Positions 1 to 5,024 of a stretch of 5,024 bases of DNA are shown here, one piece after another. The notes beneath the pieces are model-generated. The model saw only the letters and a list, made by a program, of their open reading frames with translations, was not told the origin of the DNA and made no database searches. Both the position numbers and the translations under genes were made by a program. This DNA comes from XYD12-FULL-36-8 sp041739035 (GTDB taxonomy: Bacteria > Bacteroidota > Ignavibacteria > Ignavibacteriales > Ignavibacteriaceae), in the NCBI GenBank assembly GCA_041739035.1, contig JBGSOQ010000200.1:1-5024 (forward strand). The letters run 5' to 3'. Every line of letters starts with the position of its first letter. Position 1 is the first letter of the stretch.

Positions 1-1
1 C

Positions 2-2143
2 ACACAAATACTTCATCAGTTCAACGTAACGTATGAAAATTCTCGTGCAGAACTTAACTCCATGCTGAGCAGTAAAGGATCGAAAGATCCATCAGGATCA
101 ATACCTGTTCCTGATAAAAAAGCAGATCGTACTAAAACTCCAGTTCTTGATAATTTTGGACGTGACCTTACAAAGCTGGCAAATGAAGATAAGCTTGATC
201 CTGTAATTGGACGCGAAAAAGAAATCGAAAGAGTTGCTCAAATCTTAAGCAGAAGAAAGAAAAATAATCCCGTATTAATTGGCGAACCGGGCGTTGGTAA
301 AACGGCAATTGCCGAAGGTTTAGCTTTACGGATTGTTCAGAAAAAAGTTCCCCGGATATTGCAGGAAAAAAGAGTTGTTACTTTAGATCTTGCGGGTTTA
401 GTTGCCGGAACAAAATACCGTGGTCAATTTGAAGAGAGAATGAAAGCTTTGATGAATGAACTCGAAAAAGCAAATGATGTTATTTTATTCATTGATGAAT
501 TGCATACAATCGTAGGTGCCGGCGGAGCTTCAGGTTCGTTGGACGCTTCAAATATGTTCAAACCTGCCTTATCGCGCGGTGATATTCAATGTATTGGTGC
601 AACAACTTTGGATGAATATAGAAAATATATTGAAACTGATGGGGCTCTAGATCGTCGCTTCCAAAAAGTAATGGTTGAACCGCCAAACTATGAAGAAACA
701 CTTCAAATTCTTACGAATATTAAATTTAAATATGAAGAACATCATCATGTTAAATATTCTGACGATGCAATTGAATCAGCCGTAAAACTTAGTAACAGAT
801 ACATCACTGATCGCCATTTGCCGGATAAAGCAATTGATGTTCTTGATGAAGCCGGTTCAAGAGTTCATATGGGTAATTTCGAAGTTTCAAAAGAAATTCT
901 TGATCTTGAAGCGGACATTGAAAAGGTAAGAGCAGAAAAATCATCGGTGGTAAAAAAGCAAGATTATGAAGAAGCTGCCCGTCTGCGTGATAAGGAGAGA
1001 AATCTTCAAAATGAACTTGAAATAGCTAAACGCGATTGGGATGCAAAAACCCGTGACATAGTTCACGATGTTACTGAAGAAGATATTGCCACTGTTGTGG
1101 CCATGATGACAGGCATTCCTGTTAATCGAGTTGCTCAGACCGAATCTGAAAAATTGTTAAACATGGCTATCGCTCTTAAAGGTTACATTGTTGGTCAAGA
1201 GGAAGCTGTAGAAAAATTATCCAAAGCTATCCGAAGAACTCGCGCTGGGTTAAAGAATCCAAGCAAACCAATTGGTAGTTTTATTTTCTTGGGTCCAACA
1301 GGAGTTGGAAAAACAGAATTGTGTAAGGCGCTTGCTCGATATTTATTTGATTCTGAAGATGCATTAATCAGAATTGATATGAGTGAGTACATGGAAAAAT
1401 TTGCTGTGTCCAGATTGGTTGGAGCACCTCCTGGATATGTTGGTTATGAAGAAGGCGGGCAGTTAACTGAAAAAGTTAGAAGGCGTCCTTATTCAGTTGT
1501 TCTATTTGATGAAATTGAAAAAGCTCATCCAGATATTTTCAGCATTCTGCTTCAGGTTCTTGATGATGGTACTCTTACAGATAGCCTTGGAAGAAAAGTA
1601 GATTTCAAGAATACAATAATCATCATGACTTCCAACATAGGAACTCGCGATATTAAAAATATTGGCTCTTATGGATTCGGCGGAGAATCTGAATCAGATA
1701 GATATTCTCACTTGAAAAGCACAGTTGAAGAAGCAATGAAAAAACTTTTCAATCCGGAGTTTCTTAATCGGTTAGATGAAACAATCGTGTTTAGAAATTT
1801 GGAAAGAGAAGATATTCTTCAAATAATTGATATCGAACTGAAGGATCTTTACAAGAATATGCGCGATAATAAAATGACTGTAACTCTTGATCAGAGTGCT
1901 AAGAACTTCTTAGTTGATAAAGGATTTGATCAGAAATATGGTGCTCGACCGCTTAAGCGCGCTATTCAGAAGTATGTTGAAGATACGCTTGCAGAAGAAA
2001 TCCTTCGAGGTTCTTTTAAGGAAGGTGCCAAAATAATTGCTAAACACTTCGAAAATACTGACCACATAGTCTTTATTGATGAGGATTCACAAATAGATAT
2101 TTCAGATGAAGCCCCGGAAAGTGCCGGTTCTGAAGAAAATTAA
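2..2143 (+). CDS. clpC: ATP-dependent Clp protease ATP-binding subunit ClpC (5' end missing)
   Basis: Class I AAA+ (HSP100) unfoldase that unfolds protein substrates and feeds them to the ClpP peptidase in the cytoplasm. The frame is open to the left edge, and the 20 codons before the Met at 62 resemble the end of a Clp N-terminal domain, so that Met is internal and most of the N-domain lies outside the window. Counting that Met as residue 1, AAA1 has Walker A GEPGVGKT (74-81), pore loop KYRG (118-121), Walker B ILFIDE (141-146) and DRRF (197-200). A short middle domain carries a UVR motif (about 296-322, DYEEAARLRDKE), which marks ClpC rather than ClpB or ClpA. AAA2 has Walker A GPTGVGKT (411-418), pore loop GYVGYEEGG, Walker B VVLFDEIEKA (479-488), sensor 1 TSN, an arginine finger in FLNRLDE and sensor 2 GARPLKR (627-633). 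A YGF tripeptide (537-539) sits where the ClpP-docking loop is expected. The C-terminal tail is acidic. A terminator follows directly. Confidence 0.97.
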   Translation, partial: TQILHQFNVTYENSRAELNSMLSSKGSKDPSGSIPVPDKKADRTKTPVLDNFGRDLTKLANEDKLDPVIGREKEIERVAQILSRRKKNNPVLIGEPGVGKTAIAEGLALRIVQKKVPRILQEKRVVTLDLAGLVAGTKYRGQFEERMKALMNELEKANDVILFIDELHTIVGAGGASGSLDASNMFKPALSRGDIQCIGATTLDEYRKYIETDGALDRRFQKVMVEPPNYEETLQILTNIKFKYEEHHHVKYSDDAIESAVKLSNRYITDRHLPDKAIDVLDEAGSRVHMGNFEVSKEILDLEADIEKVRAEKSSVVKKQDYEEAARLRDKERNLQNELEIAKRDWDAKTRDIVHDVTEEDIATVVAMMTGIPVNRVAQTESEKLLNMAIALKGYIVGQEEAVEKLSKAIRRTRAGLKNPSKPIGSFIFLGPTGVGKTELCKALARYLFDSEDALIRIDMSEYMEKFAVSRLVGAPPGYVGYEEGGQLTEKVRRRPYSVVLFDEIEKAHPDIFSILLQVLDDGTLTDSLGRKVDFKNTIIIMTSNIGTRDIKNIGSYGFGGESESDRYSHLKSTVEEAMKKLFNPEFLNRLDETIVFRNLEREDILQIIDIELKDLYKNMRDNKMTVTLDQSAKNFLVDKGFDQKYGARPLKRAIQKYVEDTLAEEILRGSFKEGAKIIAKHFENTDHIVFIDEDSQIDISDEAPESAGSEEN

Positions 2144-2166
2144 TTTTAATAAATAATTCTTAAATT

Positions 2167-2198
2167 AAAAGCGTATTATTTTTTAATACGCTTTTTTT
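2167..2198 (+). terminator. Rho-independent terminator of clpC
   Basis: The arm GCGTATTA (2171-2178) pairs perfectly with TAATACGC (2184-2191) across a five-T loop. Flanking AAAA (2167-2170) and TTTT (2192-2195) extend the stem to 12 bp. The T run continues to 2198. It begins 23 bases after the clpC stop codon, so it should end the clpC transcript and separate it from the downstream gene cluster. The left flank has only a short A run, so termination of minus-strand transcription would be weaker. Confidence 0.9.
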
Positions 2199-2482
2199 AT
2201 ATCAGTTTGAGTATTATTCGATAAGTGTCAGTCAGCAAGGTTTTGGTGGGTAATAATTTATTGACAATATGCTGCTGAAATAAGGTGAGAAGGTTCAAGT
2301 GTTTTACTTTTCTATGTTACTGAGGTTGATGTTCAATTTGTACAATCATCTTTCGGAAATTTTTATTAACATTAGTAACCTAATAGACTCCTTTAGTCAA
2401 AACCTTATTACCTCAAAATAAATCTGGTGATTGAAATGAGCTATTATCAAATCAAAAATTTATTAACTGAAATAAAATTGAA
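2199..2482. other. Intergenic spacer with no convincing gene; likely promoter region for the downstream cluster
   Basis: This very AT-rich stretch separates the clpC terminator from the dehydratase gene. I see no RNA gene and no long ORF on either strand. A 35-codon ORF (2314-2421) has no ribosome binding site close to its ATG. An 18-codon ORF starting at 2436 is better placed and is listed separately. Small structures include the palindrome TTGTACAA (2338-2345), the hairpin ATTAG-TAAC-CTAAT (2371-2384) and GACT-CCTTT-AGTC (2386-2398). A TTGACA lies at 2261-2266, but no good -10 box follows at 16-18 bases. A promoter for the downstream genes is expected here by position, but I cannot fix it. 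Confidence 0.6.
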
Positions 2483-2492
2483 TTGGGAGTGA
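2436..2492 (+). CDS. Possible 18-codon upstream ORF before the dehydratase gene
   Basis: An ATG at 2436 opens an 18-codon frame reading MSYYQIKNLLTEIKLNWE, with its stop codon TGA at 2490-2492, two bases before the dehydratase ATG at 2495. GGTGAT (2426-2431) lies just upstream with about four to five bases of spacing and is complementary to the usual 16S rRNA anti-Shine-Dalgarno end. The dehydratase ribosome binding site (GGAG, 2486-2489) lies inside the last codons. If it is translated, ribosomes ending here could couple translation to the next gene. An ORF this short can easily arise by chance in AT-rich DNA, and I see no homology or clear attenuator structure, so this remains a candidate only. 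Confidence 0.25.
   Translation: MSYYQIKNLLTEIKLNWE
2486..2489 (+). promoter_or_regulatory. Ribosome binding site that decides the dehydratase start
   Basis: GGAG (within GGGAG, 2485-2489) lies five bases before the ATG at 2495, an ordinary Shine-Dalgarno spacing. It supports that ATG over the in-frame TTG at 2483, which would overlap the site and has no such signal of its own. Confidence 0.75.
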
Positions 2493-2494
2493 AT

Positions 2495-2776
2495 ATGTTT
2501 TTATTAAATGATAGCGAAATTGAAGTGCATTTAAAAAATCTTAGTGGCTGGGAATTTTCTAATAATCTGATATGCAAAGAATATCAACTTAGCAATTTCA
2601 AAGATGCACTTGCCTTTGTTAATAAAGTTGGAGAGGCAGCAGAAGCAATGGATCATCATCCTGATATTTTGATGCATAGCTGGAACAAGGTTAAAATATC
2701 TGTCTCCACTCATAGCGAAGGAGGCGTTACAAATAAAGATTTCCAACTTGCTGAAAAGATAGAATTGCTTCAGTGA
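2495..2776 (+). CDS. Pterin-4a-carbinolamine dehydratase (4a-hydroxytetrahydrobiopterin dehydratase)
   Basis: Small cytoplasmic enzyme of the PCD/DCoH (PhhB-like) family, which dehydrates 4a-hydroxytetrahydropterin to quinonoid dihydropterin during cofactor recycling after aromatic amino acid hydroxylation. From the ATG at 2495 the protein has 93 residues, close to the family's usual 95-110. The active-site signature is complete: E50, then H54-H55-P56 (in EAMDHHPD), W63, H73 and D82-F83, with the spacings known for the family. The in-frame TTG at 2483 would add four residues and overlap the ribosome binding site, so I prefer 2495. No aromatic amino acid hydroxylase is visible in the window. 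In bacteria lacking such an enzyme, some family members have been proposed to assist molybdenum cofactor metabolism, so the physiological role here is open. It is followed after 28 bases by pyrE. Confidence 0.93.
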   Translation: MFLLNDSEIEVHLKNLSGWEFSNNLICKEYQLSNFKDALAFVNKVGEAAEAMDHHPDILMHSWNKVKISVSTHSEGGVTNKDFQLAEKIELLQ

Positions 2777-2795
2777 ATATTTGTAATTTTAGATT

Positions 2796-2799
2796 GAGG
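2796..2799 (+). promoter_or_regulatory. Ribosome binding site of pyrE
   Basis: GAGG lies five bases before the pyrE ATG at 2805. It fixes the start, and with the dehydratase site it shows that this genome uses Shine-Dalgarno signals at some genes, unlike the two genes further downstream. Confidence 0.7.
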
Positions 2800-2804
2800 T
2801 TTTT

Positions 2805-3389
2805 ATGAGTTTAAACGAGCAAGAATTGCTAGACATATTTCGTAAAACTGGGGCCCTGTTAGAAGGCCATTTTCTGCTAACATCGGGCAGACACAGTAAC
2901 CAATATTTTCAATGCGCTAAGATTTTGCAGTACACGGATTATAACACCCAAATCTGTAAAAAGATCGCTGATAATTTTAAGAATATAGAAATTGACACCG
3001 TAATTGCGCCCGCATTGGGTGGAATTATTGTTGGACAGGAAACTGCACGTCAGCTTAACAAACGATTTATATTTGTTGAAAGAGAGCAATCAGTTTTAAC
3101 ATTGCGTCGAGGATTTACGTTAGATGAAAATGAAAAAGTACTAGTTTGTGAAGATGTTGTTACAACCGGAGGATCAGTTTTTGAAACCATTGAGATTGTC
3201 AAATCATTTGGAGCGAAGGTAGTTGGAGTTGGATTTATAGTGGATCGAAGCAATGGTAAAGTCAATTTTGATTACCCGCAATTTAGTGCATTAAAAGTAG
3301 ATGCAATCTCGTTTCCACCGGATGAATGTGAGTTATGTAAAAGTGAAATTCCTTTTATTAAACCTGGATCAAGAAAAACTACTAAGTAA
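2805..3389 (+). CDS. pyrE: Orotate phosphoribosyltransferase, Thermus-type
   Basis: Cytoplasmic enzyme of de novo pyrimidine synthesis that joins orotate and PRPP to give orotidine 5'-monophosphate and pyrophosphate. The protein has 194 residues, full length for the family. The N-terminal part carries GHFLLTSGRHSNQYFQC (21-37), typical of the orotate-binding region of PyrE. APALGGIIVGQETA (68-81) forms the nucleotide-fold loop. The PRPP-binding motif is VLVCEDVVTTGGSV (112-125) with the E-D acidic pair. The end, PDECELCKSEIPFIKPGSRK (172-191), contains a CxxC (C175, C178) and the KPGSR tail that I recognise from the Thermus-type subfamily, not from the enterobacterial PyrE. It starts 28 bases after the dehydratase gene with a good ribosome binding site and is probably co-transcribed with it. 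No other pyr gene and no PyrR-type attenuator is visible nearby. Confidence 0.95.
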   Translation: MSLNEQELLDIFRKTGALLEGHFLLTSGRHSNQYFQCAKILQYTDYNTQICKKIADNFKNIEIDTVIAPALGGIIVGQETARQLNKRFIFVEREQSVLTLRRGFTLDENEKVLVCEDVVTTGGSVFETIEIVKSFGAKVVGVGFIVDRSNGKVNFDYPQFSALKVDAISFPPDECELCKSEIPFIKPGSRKTTK

Positions 3390-3425
3390 ATATTAGCCAT
3401 TCACTAATTTTATAAATTATTCATT

Positions 3426-4691
3426 ATGAAATTATTAATCCTAGTCTTTCTTTTTAATTTTTTAGCATCTCCTCAGGTAACATTTGATGATTACTTTTTT
3501 AATAAAACACTTCGAATTGATTATTTCCACACTGGAAATATGGAGAATGAATATTATTCAATCGATGAACTAATTGAAGAACCATTTTGGGGCGGATCGA
3601 GAGTAAATCTTATTGACAAATTCGATTATGGCAAATACAAAATAGTTGTTTACGATTCTGTGAATAATGTCATTTATTCTAGAACTTATTCAACCCTTTT
3701 TAGCGAGTGGCAAACAACTGAAGAAGCAAAAACAACCTATCGCACTTTCAATGAAACAGTAACAATACCGTATCCTAAAAATAAAATTAGATTAGATTTT
3801 TTTAGTCGTAATAAAAGAAACGAGTTAATTAAAAAATTTGAATACTCAATTGTTCCGCAAAATTATTTTATTAAAAAAGAAAGAACTAAAAAATACGAAA
3901 CCTTTCAAATCTGGAATTCCGGTGAATCTTCAAAAAAAGTTGATATTGTTTTACTTCCGGAAGGATACACCCAGGATGAAATGGAAAATTTTAAGAAGGA
4001 TTGCAAAAAATTCGCAGCTTACTTTTTTGATTCATCTCCCTTTGAAGAAAACAAAAATAAATTTAATCTTTGGGGAGTTGAAGCTGCTTCAGAAGAATCC
4101 GGCACTGATTTACCAACAAGAGGAATCTGGACTAGAACTTTATTTAATACTAATTTTTCAACATTTGGAACTGAACGTTATTTGATGACAACCGATAATA
4201 AAACTGTTAGAGACGTTGCCTCAAATGTGCCTTATGATCAAATATATATACTAACAAATACAATAGAATATGGTGGCGGTTCTATTTATAATTATTATTC
4301 GGTTTGCATGAATAATAATAAATATGAAGCGGACGTATTTGTACATGAGTTTGGGCATGGATTTGCTTCGCTTGCCGATGAATATGTTACCGATGATGTG
4401 GCGTATCAAAATTTTTATGAATTGGATATCGAACCGATTGATCCGAATCTTACGACTCTAGTTGATTTTAATTCTAAATGGAAAAATTTAGTTGATGAAA
4501 GCACTCCAATTCCAACACCCGCAACAAGTGATTTTGAAAATAAAGTCGGAGCTTTTGAGGGAGGCGGTTATGTTCAAAAGGGAATTTATCGTCCTATGCT
4601 CAACTGTACTATGAGATCAAAATCATCAAACGGATTTTGTGACGTGTGCAAAAAAGCAATTAAGGATATGATAGATTTTTATTCTGAGTAA
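3426..4691 (+). CDS. Exported M64-family zinc metallopeptidase (IgA-peptidase-like)
   Basis: Predicted secreted or periplasmic zinc endopeptidase of family M64, named for the Clostridium ramosum IgA peptidase; the substrate here is unknown. The 421-residue protein starts with a signal-peptide-like segment (K2, then hydrophobic residues 3-14); cleavage would fall near 14-17, and there is no lipobox cysteine. Residues about 19-141 match the beta-rich N-terminal domain of the family (TLRIDYFHTGN, 28-38). The catalytic domain begins at VDIVLLPEGYTQDEMENF (172-189) and holds the zinc-binding HEFGH (307-311), with E308 as the expected general base, within HEFGHGFASLADEY. Near the end are RPMLNCTMRS (389-398) and FCDVC (404-408), conserved in the family, with cysteines 394, 405 and 408. 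No Por-type sorting domain or membrane anchor is visible after residue 412. No Shine-Dalgarno site precedes the ATG; the signal peptide supports this start. It lies 36 bases after pyrE. Host IgA need not be the target, as the family is common in environmental bacteria. Confidence 0.9.
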   Translation: MKLLILVFLFNFLASPQVTFDDYFFNKTLRIDYFHTGNMENEYYSIDELIEEPFWGGSRVNLIDKFDYGKYKIVVYDSVNNVIYSRTYSTLFSEWQTTEEAKTTYRTFNETVTIPYPKNKIRLDFFSRNKRNELIKKFEYSIVPQNYFIKKERTKKYETFQIWNSGESSKKVDIVLLPEGYTQDEMENFKKDCKKFAAYFFDSSPFEENKNKFNLWGVEAASEESGTDLPTRGIWTRTLFNTNFSTFGTERYLMTTDNKTVRDVASNVPYDQIYILTNTIEYGGGSIYNYYSVCMNNNKYEADVFVHEFGHGFASLADEYVTDDVAYQNFYELDIEPIDPNLTTLVDFNSKWKNLVDESTPIPTPATSDFENKVGAFEGGGYVQKGIYRPMLNCTMRSKSSNGFCDVCKKAIKDMIDFYSE

Positions 4692-4707
4692 TTCATTAAT
4701 CAATGAA
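4692..4707 (+). repeat. Small perfect inverted repeat between the M64 gene and the next ORF
   Basis: TTCATT (4692-4697) pairs with AATGAA (4702-4707) over a four-base loop, directly after the M64 stop codon and eight bases before the next ATG. Only four T residues (4712-4715) come after it, at a distance, and the stem is AT-rich, so it is not a convincing terminator. It may be a weak 3'-end structure or chance. Confidence 0.35.
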
Positions 4708-4715
4708 AACATTTT

Positions 4716-5024
4716 ATGGATCAAAAAAAACTATATAAAACAGTCGAAACAATTGCCGCACAATCCTTCAAATCAGAAAGAGATATGCTTATTGCAGTTC
4801 TCAAAGAAATTGTTGATCAGAAGGAAACTAACATAACCGGTGGACGAATTTGGCAGCTCAATTTTCAGAAACAGGCATACAAACTACTTTATCAAACTGG
4901 AAAAATTGAAAGAATTAATCCCGGTTTTGTTTTAACTTTAAAAGGTTATCCGGTATTTGATTTAATTGCCAGAGAGAGGACAATTCTTGGCAGTGAGACA
5001 AATGCAGTGCTCAGGAAGAAGGGT
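4716..5024 (+). CDS. Unidentified protein, N-terminal 103 residues (runs off the right edge)
   Basis: The frame opens with ATG at 4716 (MDQKKLYKTVETIAAQSF) and stays open for 103 codons to the end of the window, so this is the start of a longer gene. I do not recognise it with confidence. The first 40 or so residues look like amphipathic helices rich in K, E and Q. A mixed part follows with ITGGRIWQLNFQKQAYKLL (about 40-58), GFVLTLKGYPVFDLIARERT (72-91) and a charged stretch ending in RKKG. There is no signal peptide and no membrane segment, so it is probably cytoplasmic at this end. The TGGRIWxL stretch faintly suggests the N-terminal part of a sensor-type signalling protein (for example one with a GAF or phosphatase output), but that is a guess from style. 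An alternative ATG at 4703 is in another frame and soon hits a stop. No Shine-Dalgarno site is seen. It follows the M64 gene by 24 bases. Confidence 0.7.
   Translation, partial: MDQKKLYKTVETIAAQSFKSERDMLIAVLKEIVDQKETNITGGRIWQLNFQKQAYKLLYQTGKIERINPGFVLTLKGYPVFDLIARERTILGSETNAVLRKKG

Noticed and set aside
62..64. Met at 62 as the true ClpC start
   Set aside because: The frame is open to the left edge, the preceding codons look like the end of the Clp N-domain, and a ClpC lacking that domain would be abnormal.
1195..1392. Minus-strand ORF across the clpC AAA2 Walker A region
   Set aside because: Antisense shadow of strongly conserved coding sequence, with no start signals.
2261..2289. TTGACA as a sigma-70 -35 box
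   Set aside because: The hexamer is perfect, but the bases 16-18 downstream (around GGTGAG) do not resemble TATAAT, and lineages of this type often use other promoter sequences.
2332..2340. TTCAATTTG as a Bacteroidota-type -7 box (TAnnTTTG)
   Set aside because: It misses the A of the consensus and has no convincing -33 TTTG at the right distance.
2314..2421. 35-codon ORF in the spacer
   Set aside because: The nearest purine-rich site is about 20 bases upstream of its ATG, and the length is within chance for AT-rich DNA. The peptide is Leu, Asn and Ile-rich without any recognisable motif.
2483..2494. TTG start for the dehydratase
   Set aside because: It overlaps the GGAG ribosome binding site, which is correctly spaced for the ATG at 2495.
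2531..3265. Minus-strand ORFs opposite the dehydratase and pyrE genes
   Set aside because: Short antisense shadows of genes with complete catalytic motifs; no family resemblance.
3838..4185. 115-codon ORF in another + frame inside the M64 gene
   Set aside because: It lies wholly inside a well-supported peptidase gene, has Lys/Leu-rich low-complexity content from AT-rich codons read out of frame, and no ribosome binding site.
4703..4840. ATG at 4703 as start of the last gene
   Set aside because: It is in a different frame that ends at a stop codon after roughly 45 codons, whereas the frame from 4716 stays open to the edge with protein-like content.

Overview
The window reads as an ordinary stretch of chromosome from an AT-rich bacterium. 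All recognisable genes are on the + strand. The gene set is a UVR-containing ClpC, a stand-alone pterin-4a-carbinolamine dehydratase, a Thermus-type orotate phosphoribosyltransferase with a CxxC tail, and an exported M64-family metallopeptidase. Some genes have clear Shine-Dalgarno sites and others have none. This fits the Bacteroidota/Chlorobiota/Ignavibacteriota group. I infer that placement from gene content and style; no marker gene proves it.

Layout. Bases 2-2143 hold the 3' part of clpC, whose 5' end lies outside the window. A strong Rho-independent terminator follows at 2167-2198. Bases 2199-2482 form a spacer with no convincing gene; it contains small hairpins, two very short ORFs and no confident promoter. 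The second half holds four closely spaced genes: the dehydratase (2495-2776), pyrE (2805-3389), the M64 peptidase (3426-4691) and an unidentified ORF that runs off the right edge (4716-5024). The gaps between them are 28, 36 and 24 bases with no convincing terminator, so co-transcription from a promoter in the 2199-2482 spacer is plausible.

Function. ClpC is the unfoldase of the ClpCP protease. The dehydratase recycles oxidised pterin cofactor, and PyrE makes OMP for pyrimidine synthesis. The M64 protein is probably an exported zinc peptidase. These do not form one known pathway, so the second cluster looks like a mixed housekeeping operon rather than a dedicated system.

I see no CRISPR array, insertion sequence, tRNA, rRNA, toxin-antitoxin pair or defence module. 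The points most worth a second look are a possible 18-codon upstream ORF ending two bases before the dehydratase start, the unidentified right-edge protein, the non-standard ClpP-loop tripeptide in ClpC, and the pairing of an exported peptidase with pyrE.
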